Assembly (NCBI RefSeq): GCF_039536245.1
Contig: NZ_BAAAYN010000044.1
Coordinates: 258,230-322,229, forward strand
Length of the DNA: 64,000 nucleotides
Source of the DNA: Cryptosporangium minutisporangium
GTDB lineage: Bacteria; Actinomycetota; Actinomycetes; Mycobacteriales; Cryptosporangiaceae
Direction: 5' to 3'
Shown: positions 32,325 through 39,889 of the stretch, in pieces
Layout: every line of letters starts with the position of its first letter
Numbering within the stretch: position 1 is the stretch's first letter
Notes under the pieces: generated by a model
Seen by the model: only the letters and a program-made list of their open reading frames with translations
Databases searched by the model: none
What the model was told of the DNA's origin: nothing
Translations under genes and position numbers: made by a program

Positions 32325-32804
32325 ATGATGAACCCCGCACAAGGCGACGTCGGCCTGCTGGACCATCCGGTGGCGAAGACGTTGCTGACCTCCACCGAGC
32401 TGGCCCGGTTGGCCTACGTTGCGGCCGACGGCACGCCGCGCCTGTTCTCGATGCTCTTCCACTGGTCCGATGGCGAACTCGTGATGGCGACGTTCGGCGG
32501 TGCCGCGAAGATCGCCGCGCTGCGGGCGGCACCCGACGTCGCGGTCCAGATCGACGTCCCCGGGCCGCCACCGCACGTCCTGCAGTTGCGCGGGCGAGCC
32601 GAGCTGACCGAGGTCGACGGGCTGGTACCCGAGTACGTCCTCGCCCACCACCGGTACTACGGCCCCGAGCAGGGTGCCGCGAACATCGCCGGGCTGGACC
32701 GCCCCGGCACCCGGATGGCGCGAATCGCCGTGCGGCCGTCGTGGGTCGGCGTCCTCGACTTCGAGACCCGGTTCCCCGGGCACGGGCCGGGAGCCCACGC
32801 ATGA
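32325..32804 (+). CDS. Pyridoxamine 5'-phosphate oxidase-like (PPOX) flavin/F420 protein
   Basis: A 159-residue split-barrel protein with VAKTLLTSTELARLAYVAAD, GTPRLFSMLFHWSDGELVMA and the cofactor segment GGAAKIAALRAAPDVAVQID. It belongs to the general PPOX group; FMN or F420 use cannot be decided. ATG at 32325 has GAGGG six bases ahead. Its stop overlaps the next start (ATGA), so it is coupled to the hydrolase. Divergent from, and probably repressed by, the HxlR protein. Confidence 0.82.
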   Translation: MMNPAQGDVGLLDHPVAKTLLTSTELARLAYVAADGTPRLFSMLFHWSDGELVMATFGGAAKIAALRAAPDVAVQIDVPGPPPHVLQLRGRAELTEVDGLVPEYVLAHHRYYGPEQGAANIAGLDRPGTRMARIAVRPSWVGVLDFETRFPGHGPGAHA

Positions 32805-33478
32805 GCGCCCGAACGTACGGTCTGCTGCCGGGAGCCGGCGGGAGCGCCTGGTACTGGCACCGGGTGGTGCCGCTCCTGCGGGAGCGCGGTCACGAGGCGA
32901 TCGCGGTCGACCTGCCGGCCGACGACGACGCGTACGGCCTCGAGGACTACGTCGACGTGGTGGTGAACGCCGTCGGCAAGCGCGACGACCTCGTGCTGGT
33001 GGCCCAGTCCATGGGTGGTCTCACCGCACCCCTGGTCTGCGACCGCGTTCCGGTCTCCGAACTGATCCTGGTCAACGCGATGATTCCGGCGCCGGGCGAG
33101 TCCGGCGGTGAGTGGTGGTCCGCGACCGGCCAAGGTCAGGCGCAGCGCGAGTCCGACGAACGGGAGGGCCGCGACCCGGACGCGCCGTTCGACCCGATGG
33201 TCCACTTCCTGCACGACGTCCCGGCCGAGGTGCTCGCCGACGCGGACGCTCACCAGCGGGACCAGTCCGGCACGCCGTTCGCGCTGCCCTGGCCGCGGGA
33301 CAGCTGGCCGGACGTGCCGACCCGCGTACTGAGCAGCCGCGACGACCGGCTGTTCCCGGTCGACTTCCAGGTGCGGGTGGCGCAGGAGCGCCTCGGCATC
33401 ACGCCGGAGATCCTGCCCGGCGGGCACCTGGTCGCGCTGAGTCGCCCGGTCGAGCTGGTGGACCTGCTCGTCGACTGA
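32801..33478 (+). CDS. Alpha/beta hydrolase
   Basis: A 225-residue alpha/beta hydrolase of the short MenH/methylesterase-like type: YGLLPGAGGSAWYWHRVVPL at the N-terminus and nucleophile elbow VAQSMGGLTAP (Gln replaces the common His before Ser), acid in LSSRDDRLFP and base His in LPGGHLVALSRP. The ATGA overlap with the PPOX gene makes a two-gene operon under HxlR control. Substrate unknown. Confidence 0.83.
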   Translation: MSARTYGLLPGAGGSAWYWHRVVPLLRERGHEAIAVDLPADDDAYGLEDYVDVVVNAVGKRDDLVLVAQSMGGLTAPLVCDRVPVSELILVNAMIPAPGESGGEWWSATGQGQAQRESDEREGRDPDAPFDPMVHFLHDVPAEVLADADAHQRDQSGTPFALPWPRDSWPDVPTRVLSSRDDRLFPVDFQVRVAQERLGITPEILPGGHLVALSRPVELVDLLVD

Positions 33479-33542
33479 GTGTCGCGGCCCGGAGAGGTCG
33501 TCCGCGAGGAACCCGCCCCGACGCCCGGCCGTTTCTCGGAGC

Positions 33543-33722
33543 ATGCGAGGTGCGCGGGCGTACGCCTATGCCGTCTGGGCGGCCAAGTACGTCATCGTCG
33601 GGCTGATGATCGTGATGACCATCCTCGCGGCCTCGATCGGGCTGATCGTTCCCGCCCGGATCCCCGAGTTACCGGTGCGTCCCGGCGTCGTCGCCGAGCA
33701 GCTCTACGAGCGACCCGATTGA
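33543..33722 (+). CDS. Small single-pass membrane protein
   Basis: A 59-residue frame, MRGARAYAYAVWAAKYVIVG, then a hydrophobic helix continuing LMIVMTILAASIGLIV and a short polar tail. One transmembrane helix, about residues 16-36. GGAG is only one base from the ATG, so the start is not well supported. No family recognised. It lies between the hydrolase and MOSC genes on the same strand. Confidence 0.5.
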   Translation: MRGARAYAYAVWAAKYVIVGLMIVMTILAASIGLIVPARIPELPVRPGVVAEQLYERPD

Positions 33723-33742
33723 CAAAAACGTAGGGTCGGCGG

Positions 33743-34630
33743 GTGGCAACCATCGTTGAGCTGGCCTATTACCCGGTGAAATCGTGCGCGCCAGCCGTGG
33801 CGAGCTCGGTGACGATCGTTCCGGCGGGCCCGCCGCACGACCGTGCGTTCCTGGTGACCGACCCGGACGGCGAGTACCAGACGCAGCGGGGCCTACCGCG
33901 GCTCGCCGTCGTTCGCCCGTCGGTCAGCGAGGACGGAACCACCCTCACGCTGAACGCCCCGGACGTCGAGCCGTGCGCGGTGCCCGTCGACGTCACCGGC
34001 CCGCGGCGGCCGGTGACGTTGTTCGGCGAGGGATTCACCGGCATCGACCAGGGCGAACCGGTCGCGGACTGGCTCTCGACGGTGCTCGGCGGACGGTACC
34101 GGCTGGTGCGGGTTCCGCCCGAGCACGACCGGGTCACGAAGGGCGCGGCGGACGGCGTCGACGGCACCGCGAGCTACGCCGACAGCGCGCCGCTGATGCT
34201 GCTGTCGCGGGCGTCGCTGCGGAGCTTGAACGCGCGCCTGACCGACGGCGGCAACCCGGCGTTGCCGATGGGGAGGTTCCGGCCCAACCTCGTCGTCGAC
34301 GGGTGGGACGAACCGTTCACCGAAGACCGGCTCCGACGCTTCCGCGTCGGCGACGCCGAGCTGGCCTTCGCGAAGCGATGCATTCGGTGTGTGGTGACCA
34401 CCGTGGATCAGGAGACCGGCCGGAAACAGGGCCCGGAGCCGCTGCGCACGCTGGCGGCGTTCCGCCGCGACTCCAGCGGGGTGGCGTTCGGCGTCAAGCT
34501 GTCGGTGCTGCGCGGCGGCAAGGTGTCGGTCGGCGACGAACTAGAGGTCGACGCGTGGGGCGAGCCCCTGCTCGGCCGACGCCCCGGGAAAACCATGCGG
34601 GGTGAAGCACCGGGAACGTCCACGATGTAG
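33743..34630 (+). CDS. MOSC domain-containing protein
   Basis: A 295-residue two-domain protein: an N-terminal MOSC beta-barrel (VELAYYPVKSCAPAVASSVT) and a C-terminal MOSC domain with PLMLLSRASLRSLNARL, GRFRPNLVVDG and the conserved Cys in AFAKRCIRCVVTTVDQETG, the molybdenum-cofactor ligand position in mARC/YiiM-type enzymes. Probably a molybdoenzyme reducing N-oxygenated compounds or a sulfur carrier. GTG start. The GNAT gene follows two bases after its stop. Confidence 0.87.
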   Translation: MATIVELAYYPVKSCAPAVASSVTIVPAGPPHDRAFLVTDPDGEYQTQRGLPRLAVVRPSVSEDGTTLTLNAPDVEPCAVPVDVTGPRRPVTLFGEGFTGIDQGEPVADWLSTVLGGRYRLVRVPPEHDRVTKGAADGVDGTASYADSAPLMLLSRASLRSLNARLTDGGNPALPMGRFRPNLVVDGWDEPFTEDRLRRFRVGDAELAFAKRCIRCVVTTVDQETGRKQGPEPLRTLAAFRRDSSGVAFGVKLSVLRGGKVSVGDELEVDAWGEPLLGRRPGKTMRGEAPGTSTM

Positions 34631-34632
34631 GG

Positions 34633-35217
34633 ATGCGGATCTACCTCGAGACCGAACGGTTGGTGCTGCGGTACTTCACCGACGAAGACATCGACCTCAT
34701 CGTCGAGCTGGACAGCGACCCCGAGGTGACCCGATACATCACCGGCGGCAGGCCGACGCCGCCGGAGCAGGTACGCGACGAGGTCCTGCCGCGCTGGAAG
34801 TCGTTCTACGAGCGGAACGACGGCTCCGGTTACTTCGCTGCGATCGAGAAGTCGACCGGCGAGTTCCTCGGCTGGTTCATCCTCCGGCCCAACGGCAAGC
34901 CGACGCGAGCCGACGGTAGCGCCCGGGTCGGCGTCGAGCTGGGCTACCGGCTGCGTCGTTCGGCGTGGGGAAAGGGTTACGCCACCGAGGGGTCGAAGGC
35001 GCTGATCCGGAAGGGCTTCACCGAGCTCGGCGTCGAACGGATCTACGCCGAGGCGATGGCCGTCCACGGTGCCTCCCAGCGGGTGATGGAGAAGGCCGGC
35101 CTGCGGTACGTGGGTACGTGCCGGGACGACTGGCCCGACCAGGTCCCCGGCGACGAACACGGCGACGTCGAGTACGCGCTCACGAAGGACGAATGGATGG
35201 CTGCCCTTCCGGGTTAG
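34633..35217 (+). CDS. GNAT family N-acetyltransferase
   Basis: A 194-residue RimJ/RimL-type acetyltransferase: YLETERLVLRYFTDEDIDLI, VELGYRLRRSAWGKGYATEG as the acetyl-CoA loop, and GVERIYAEAMAVHGASQRVM. Immediately follows the MOSC gene, so co-transcribed. Overlaps the convergent membrane protein by four bases. Substrate unknown. Confidence 0.86.
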   Translation: MRIYLETERLVLRYFTDEDIDLIVELDSDPEVTRYITGGRPTPPEQVRDEVLPRWKSFYERNDGSGYFAAIEKSTGEFLGWFILRPNGKPTRADGSARVGVELGYRLRRSAWGKGYATEGSKALIRKGFTELGVERIYAEAMAVHGASQRVMEKAGLRYVGTCRDDWPDQVPGDEHGDVEYALTKDEWMAALPG

Positions 35218-35972
35218 TCGTCGATACGGGTGAACTTCCCGGTCCCCCACTCGTACGTGCGCTGCATCGTGTCCGACGGCGAGTTGTAGTCGACGAAGAT
35301 GTAATAGCCGCCATCCCTCAGCGTGATCACCGGGTCGACGTAGGCCTGCATCTCGTCCACGATCCCGATCGGGGTCGGGCCGCCCTTCGCGTTCCCGGTG
35401 AAGGCCGCGAGGACGAATCGCGACTCCGGTCCGCCGGTGTCGGCGTCACCGTGGCACTCGATCACCACGATCGCGTCCGTGTGGCCGTCCCGGTTGACGT
35501 CGCCGTAGACCGGATCGCCGCCGAAGCGCAGGATCGAGTACTGCCAGGGACCGAACGACGCCTTGCCGTCGGTGAACTGCACCCGGCGGTGCGGGCACAT
35601 CGTGTTCTCCGGCATGTTCATGACCGAGTTCTTCCAGTCGATCCGCCCCAGCGACGTCACGCGCGAGGCGGACGATCCGGCGCTCGGACTCTCGGTGGCC
35701 TTCTGCTCGTCCTCGTACCAGGGCCACACCTGGGATTCCTTCGAGGGCGGTGTCGCCGGCCGGATCCGGTGGGTGGTGTCGCGTTCGAACCCCAGGGCAA
35801 CGATGCCGGTCACTGCGATCACCAGCACCATCACGCCGGTGACGAACGCCCCCCGCTGGTGGCGACGTCGTTCGGCGGCTCGTACCCGGGCCGCGGCCGG
35901 ACCGAGGCCCTGGTACGGCGCGTCCGGTGCGGCGCGCAGATCGCGCAGGTGACCCTCGATGTCCTCGTTCAC
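35214..35972 (-). CDS. Single-pass membrane protein with FG-GAP-like exterior domain, putative anti-sigma partner
   Basis: A 252-residue protein: about 48 cytosolic residues (VNEDIEGHLRDLRAAPDAPY), one helix (AFVTGVMVLVIAVTGIVALG) and an outer domain. The outer part has FGGDPVYGDVNRDGHTDAIV, a DxNxDGxxD calcium-binding loop as in FG-GAP/VCBS or dockerin-like repeats. The GTG start overlaps the sigma factor stop (GTGA) and has GGAGG five bases upstream. Position and topology are those of a membrane anti-sigma factor, but no zinc-finger or RskA motif is visible, so this is an inference. Confidence 0.75.
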   Translation of the reverse strand: MNEDIEGHLRDLRAAPDAPYQGLGPAAARVRAAERRRHQRGAFVTGVMVLVIAVTGIVALGFERDTTHRIRPATPPSKESQVWPWYEDEQKATESPSAGSSASRVTSLGRIDWKNSVMNMPENTMCPHRRVQFTDGKASFGPWQYSILRFGGDPVYGDVNRDGHTDAIVVIECHGDADTGGPESRFVLAAFTGNAKGGPTPIGIVDEMQAYVDPVITLRDGGYYIFVDYNSPSDTMQRTYEWGTGKFTRIDD

Positions 35973-36469
35973 TGCGTCCTCCGCTCCAACGCCGGCTCGC
36001 TCAGCTGAGCCGCGAGCGCCGTGCGGCCGCGGTGCAGCCACGACTTGACCGTTCCGCCGGCAACCCGCTCGCTCGCGGCGATCTCGGCAACTGGTAGGTC
36101 GGCGAGGTAGTGCAGGACGATCGCCCTGCGGTGCTTGGTGGGTAACGTCGAGAGCGCCGCGACGAGTGCGACGTGCGCCGGGTCCGGCGGTGGCGCCACC
36201 GGCTCCTCGCGTTGCCCGGAGAGGAACGCCAAGGCGCGGCGGGCCTTCCGCCAGCGGCTGATCGTGAGCCGCCAGGCGACGGTCCGGACCCAGGCGGCCG
36301 GTTCGTCGTAGGCCCGAATCGTCGACCAGCGCGCCCAGCCGCGGGCGAACGCCTCCTGGACGACGTCCTGCGCCTCGCCGCGGTCACCGGTGTAGGCGTA
36401 GAGCTGCTTGCACAGCGTTGGGAAGTGCGCGGCGTAGAACGTCGCGAACTCCCCCTCGTGGGACTCCAC
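35969..36469 (-). CDS. SigE-family ECF RNA polymerase sigma factor
   Basis: A 166-residue ECF sigma factor of the actinobacterial SigE-like (ECF41/ECF17-type short) group: EFATFYAAHFPTLCKQLYAY, GDRGEAQDVVQEAFARGWAR, WVRTVAWRLTISRWRKARR in sigma2, and LPTKHRRAIVLHYLADLPVA, GGTVKSWLHRGRTALAAQL in sigma4. GTG start. Coupled by a GTGA overlap to the downstream membrane protein, the likely partner. Its regulon is probably its own operon and unknown envelope genes. Confidence 0.88.
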   Translation of the reverse strand: MESHEGEFATFYAAHFPTLCKQLYAYTGDRGEAQDVVQEAFARGWARWSTIRAYDEPAAWVRTVAWRLTISRWRKARRALAFLSGQREEPVAPPPDPAHVALVAALSTLPTKHRRAIVLHYLADLPVAEIAASERVAGGTVKSWLHRGRTALAAQLSEPALERRTQ

Positions 36470-36496
36470 CGGCGACCCCCGTCCTCCGTGGTGCTC

Positions 36497-37303
36497 TCAC
36501 AAGGGAACACGCACGCGCGAACCGTCGGTTGCAGTCGAATTCACCTCGCGGAATCGCAGGTATTCGTCGAGCCGACCGGCCGCGGTGAGCATCGCCCGGC
36601 CCCGATCGACCAGCCGCTCGCGCCATCCGGCGAGCGAGGCGGCCAGCGCGTCGACCCCGCCGGCGGTGCGGACCTGGTCCAGCACCGTGGCGATGTGGTC
36701 GAGCAGGTAGCCGCCGCGTCGCAGCAGGTGGGCGAGCTCGGCGTCGCGGAGGTCGTCCGCGCGGTAGACGCGGTGCCGACTGACCCGATCGCGCTCTGGC
36801 CTGAGGATGCCGGCCCGCTCCCACTTGCGCAGCGTCGCCGGGTTCACGCCCAGCCGGTGGGCCACGGCACTGACTGGCAACGGACGATCCGGTCGGTCGT
36901 CCCGCGGTGTCACCAGCAAGCCGATCGCGGCCCCGACGGCGTCGAGTGTCTCGCGGTCGCGCAGGAGCTGGACGTGGCTGCGATCGACGGCGCGCAGAGC
37001 GTCGTCCACCGCGTTGTTGTTGACCGCGCGGAGGATCTCACCGCCGGTCGCGTACCCGTGCGCGGGAACCTGGGCGAGGTACGCGCGCAGCGCGATCGCG
37101 TGCAGGTCGGAGTAGATCCGGTAACCGCTGGCGGTGCGCTCGGCCGGCGGGAGCACACCCCGGTCTTCGTAGTTGCGGACGGCCTGAGCGGTCAAGCCGT
37201 GCTCGCGCGCGAGGTCCACCGGCCGGTAGATGTGTACTCCCGTTTGAGGCTTCAGGACGCTACTCCCAGCACTGCTTCGAGAAAGTCTCAATCGCTGGTT
37301 CAA
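36497..37303 (-). CDS. Tandem-HTH MerR family regulator (TioE-like)
   Basis: A regulator of about 245-268 residues with two MerR-type HTHs: IYRPVDLAREHGLTAQAVRN, YEDRGVLPPAERTASGYRIY near the N-terminus, and PLPVSAVAHRLGVNPATLRK, WERAGILRPERDRVSRHRVY around residues 140-180. This double arrangement matches what are called TioE-family regulators. The start is unclear: TTG at 37303 gives 24 extra residues, and a CTG at 37255 has GGGAG seven bases upstream. Divergent from the erythromycin-esterase-like fusion 17 bases away; likely its regulator. Confidence 0.82.
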   Translation of the reverse strand: MNQRLRLSRSSAGSSVLKPQTGVHIYRPVDLAREHGLTAQAVRNYEDRGVLPPAERTASGYRIYSDLHAIALRAYLAQVPAHGYATGGEILRAVNNNAVDDALRAVDRSHVQLLRDRETLDAVGAAIGLLVTPRDDRPDRPLPVSAVAHRLGVNPATLRKWERAGILRPERDRVSRHRVYRADDLRDAELAHLLRRGGYLLDHIATVLDQVRTAGGVDALAASLAGWRERLVDRGRAMLTAAGRLDEYLRFREVNSTATDGSRVRVPL

Positions 37304-37319
37304 AGATACGGTTCAAAGA
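37297..37319. promoter_or_regulatory. Direct repeats in the divergent promoter of the esterase gene
   Basis: GGTTCAAAGA occurs at 37297-37306 and 37310-37319, a 13-base period, ending two bases before the esterase-like ATG at 37321. It is the only AT-richer patch between the two divergent genes and may hold promoter or operator elements. Confidence 0.4.
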
Positions 37320-37320
37320 C

Positions 37321-38928
37321 ATGGATACCGCACTGGAAGCCCTACTGGACAACGACCCAACGGTGCTGGCCGTCGGCGAGCCCACCCACGGCGAGCTGGC
37401 CTTCCCGCGGTGGCGCAACCGGCTCTTCGCGGAGTTGGTCGAGCGCGGGTTCCGGTCGATCGCGCTGGAGACCGACCGGGTGGCGGCGCTCGACGTGGAC
37501 GCGTACGTCCGCGGTGACGTGGAGTCGCTGGCGCGGGACGGGTTCAGCCACAACTTCGGACAGCTGGCTCCGAACCGGGAGCTCGTCGAATGGATGCGCG
37601 AGTACAACACCTCCCATGACGAGCACCTCACGTTTTACGGTTTCGACGCTCCGCTCGAGCTGACGAGCGCTCCCAGCCCGCGGCGTCACCTGCAGGAGCT
37701 GTGCGCGTACGTCGCGCCCGAGCGGTGGGCGGAACTCGACGCGCTGCTCGGCGACGACGAGCCGTGGGACGAGGTGCTGGACGCGTCGAGGTCGTTGGGT
37801 ACCTCGGCGCAGGCCGGGGCGCTCCGGGTAGCCGCCGACGATCTGATGACCGCGCTGTACGCGTCGGCTCCGCGGTTGGTGGCGGCGTCGTCGGTCGTGG
37901 CGTGGCGCCGTGCGCAGGCCTACGGCGTGGCCGCGCTCAGCCTGCTGCGGTACCACGCCCAGGCAGCGGTCGGCGGACCCGATCGGACGTCCCGGATGGC
38001 CGGGGTGCGCGACGCCTGCATGGCGAAGAACCTGCTCGACATCCGGAGCTTCGAGCAGCACCGGGGACCGACGCTCGTCTTCGCGCACAACCGTCACGTG
38101 CAGCGATACGGGAGCCGGTTGCTGCTGGGCGGCGCGGAGTTGGAGTGGAACAGCGCCGGGTCGATCGTCAGCACCCTGCTCGGCGACCGCTACGCGGTCG
38201 TGACCGGCAGCCTCGGCGAGGCGCCTACCGGAACGTACGAGGGCGCTCTGGACGCTCTGGGCGAGGGATTGTTCGACGTGACGCGCGTCCGTGAGGTCAC
38301 CCAAGGGCTGAAGCCGCGGGACGACGTCAGCCCGGCGCAGGGGTACCTGCCGCTGGCCGCCGAGGATCTGGAGCACACCGACTTCGTCCTCCACCTGCCT
38401 CCTGCTCCGCGTCCGGCCGGGGACGAGCCGCGCGAGGAGGGCGCCGTGCCGCCGGGACCGTCGGCGAAGGATGCTGCCGCGCAGATGAGCCTGCTGCCGC
38501 ACGTCACCACGGTGGTCGCGGACGAGGCCGGTGGCGCGCCGGAGAGCAACTGGGGCAACTACTTCTTCCTGATCGACGACGACCGCATGCGGCCGTTCGC
38601 CTCGATCGTCATCCGGAACATGCCCGGCTTCGACGAGGAGTCGCAGCTCGACCGGCAGGGCGTCTACCGGCTGAACCTGAACGTCGGCCGGGAGGAGTTC
38701 GAGCGGCTGTTCGGGTTCCCACCGCGCGAGTTCGAGGCCCGGCGCGGCGAGTTCGACTTCGCCGCGCTGGACGAGGTGATCCCCAATCCGATCTACGGCG
38801 CCCAGGGCTGGGTCAGCGTCCTCAACCCGAATCGGACACTGTCGGACGTGATCGGCCTGGTGGAGATCGCCCGCCGCAACGCCGTGGCCCGGCACCAACG
38901 GCGGGCCACGGCAGCCGGCGGGTCGTGA
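37321..38928 (+). CDS. Erythromycin esterase-like protein fused to a DUF6194-like domain
   Basis: A 535-residue two-domain protein. Residues about 10-360 follow the erythromycin esterase family: VLAVGEPTHGELAFPRWRNR with the catalytic-His GExxHG motif, RSIALETD, and FAHNRHVQR (HN-x-H). The family hydrolyses macrolide lactones or other esters. Residues about 385-525 (NYFFLIDDDRMRPFASIVIR, NMPGFDEESQLDRQGVYRLN) resemble the stand-alone DUF6194 family. A Pro/Glu/Gly linker joins them (about 362-385). ATG start, leader of a few bases. Divergent from the tandem-HTH MerR gene. The fusion is unusual; whether the substrate is an antibiotic is unknown. Confidence 0.82.
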   Translation: MDTALEALLDNDPTVLAVGEPTHGELAFPRWRNRLFAELVERGFRSIALETDRVAALDVDAYVRGDVESLARDGFSHNFGQLAPNRELVEWMREYNTSHDEHLTFYGFDAPLELTSAPSPRRHLQELCAYVAPERWAELDALLGDDEPWDEVLDASRSLGTSAQAGALRVAADDLMTALYASAPRLVAASSVVAWRRAQAYGVAALSLLRYHAQAAVGGPDRTSRMAGVRDACMAKNLLDIRSFEQHRGPTLVFAHNRHVQRYGSRLLLGGAELEWNSAGSIVSTLLGDRYAVVTGSLGEAPTGTYEGALDALGEGLFDVTRVREVTQGLKPRDDVSPAQGYLPLAAEDLEHTDFVLHLPPAPRPAGDEPREEGAVPPGPSAKDAAAQMSLLPHVTTVVADEAGGAPESNWGNYFFLIDDDRMRPFASIVIRNMPGFDEESQLDRQGVYRLNLNVGREEFERLFGFPPREFEARRGEFDFAALDEVIPNPIYGAQGWVSVLNPNRTLSDVIGLVEIARRNAVARHQRRATAAGGS

Positions 38929-38965
38929 TCGGCGGCTGCCGGCTCTGACGGTTCCGCCGGCGGGG

Positions 38966-39193
38966 TCAGGTCCTGGCCTTGCGGCGTTCGAGCAGCGTGA
39001 TCGCGGCGATCGCCACGGCGAGGATCACGAGCGGGACGATCCACCGGGCCGCGCCGGGGTCGTCGCCGAAGACGAAGCGCAGGAGACCGCCCCGCCGGGT
39101 GCCGAGCGCGAACTGGATCAGCGGGATCACGCCGAGCGTGATGCCGAGGAAGAAGCAGAGGCCCTGCCAGCCGTCGATGGCCTTTCGGGTCAT
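38966..39193 (-). CDS. Small two-helix membrane protein
   Basis: A 75-residue protein with hydrophobic helices at GLCFFLGITLGVIPLIQFAL and WIVPLVILAVAIAAITLLE and a basic tail RRKART. ATG at 39193. Divergent from a TetR regulator with two palindromes in between; probably its target. No family recognised. The convergent esterase stop is 38 bases away. Confidence 0.65.
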   Translation of the reverse strand: MTRKAIDGWQGLCFFLGITLGVIPLIQFALGTRRGGLLRFVFGDDPGAARWIVPLVILAVAIAAITLLERRKART

Positions 39194-39209
39194 GAGCTCA
39201 CCCCATTTC

Positions 39210-39254
39210 AATGCGACTGCATTGGGCGCCTTCGACGTTACCATGCGGTCGCAT
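39210..39254. promoter_or_regulatory. Two TetR-type operators
   Basis: AATGC-GACT-GCATT (39210-39223) and ATGCG-GT-CGCAT (39243-39254) are two dyads 32 bp apart in the 75-bp space between the divergent membrane protein and TetR genes. Both starts lie within 17 bases of a site. Confidence 0.6.
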
Positions 39255-39268
39255 TGTTATGGTGGGTC

Positions 39269-39889
39269 GTGCCGCGCACCGCCGACCACGAACAGAACCG
39301 CACCGTCCTGAGCCGGGCGGCGTGGGACCTCATCGCGCGCGGCGGGCTGGAGTCGGTGTCGCTCCGGACCGTCGCCGCGCAGGCGGGCGTCTCGATGGGG
39401 CGGGTGCAGTACTACTTCGCCACCAAGGACGACCTGCTGCTCTACGCGCTGCGCGACGCGCACCGGCGGATGGAGCAGCGGATTGCTGCCCGATTGAGCA
39501 TCGAGCCGGACGACGACCCGCGGGCGGCGCTGGTCGCGGTCCTCGATGAGCTGCTCGGCAGCGACCCGGAGACCCGGGACGCCATCCGCGTCCACCTGGC
39601 CTTCGCCGCGCGGGCCCGGGAGGACGAGCGGCTCGCCGAAGTTCTGGTGGAAGGCGACGACGAGCTGCTCGCGCTGGCGGTGCACGTCGTCGCGTCGGCG
39701 AAGGAGGCGGGCCGGGTCGGGCCGGACGTCGATCCGTCGCTCGACGGTCAGGCGCTGTGGGTGCTGGCGCGTGGGTTGGGGACGGACGTGGCGCTCTACC
39801 GGCTACCGATCGAACGGGCCCGCGCGATCCTCGCCCACGCGGTCGCCCGGGTCGCGCCTGACGCCAAGGCCCACGGTTCCCACGATTAG
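39269..39889 (+). CDS. TetR family transcriptional regulator
   Basis: A 206-residue TetR regulator. The HTH reads VLSRAAWDLIARGGLESVSL, RTVAAQAGVSMGRVQYYFAT, KDDLLLYALRDA; a C-terminal ligand domain follows (TetR_C with LLGSDPETRDAIRVHLAFAA). GTG at 39269 matches the family N-terminus. Likely represses itself and the divergent membrane protein through the sites at 39210-39254. Ligand unknown. Its stop overlaps the convergent GNAT gene by four bases. Confidence 0.88.
   Translation: MPRTADHEQNRTVLSRAAWDLIARGGLESVSLRTVAAQAGVSMGRVQYYFATKDDLLLYALRDAHRRMEQRIAARLSIEPDDDPRAALVAVLDELLGSDPETRDAIRVHLAFAARAREDERLAEVLVEGDDELLALAVHVVASAKEAGRVGPDVDPSLDGQALWVLARGLGTDVALYRLPIERARAILAHAVARVAPDAKAHGSHD

Noticed and set aside
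36497-38928. Erythromycin-esterase locus as part of an antibiotic cluster
   Set aside because: No polyketide, peptide synthetase or glycosyl-transfer genes occur anywhere in the window.
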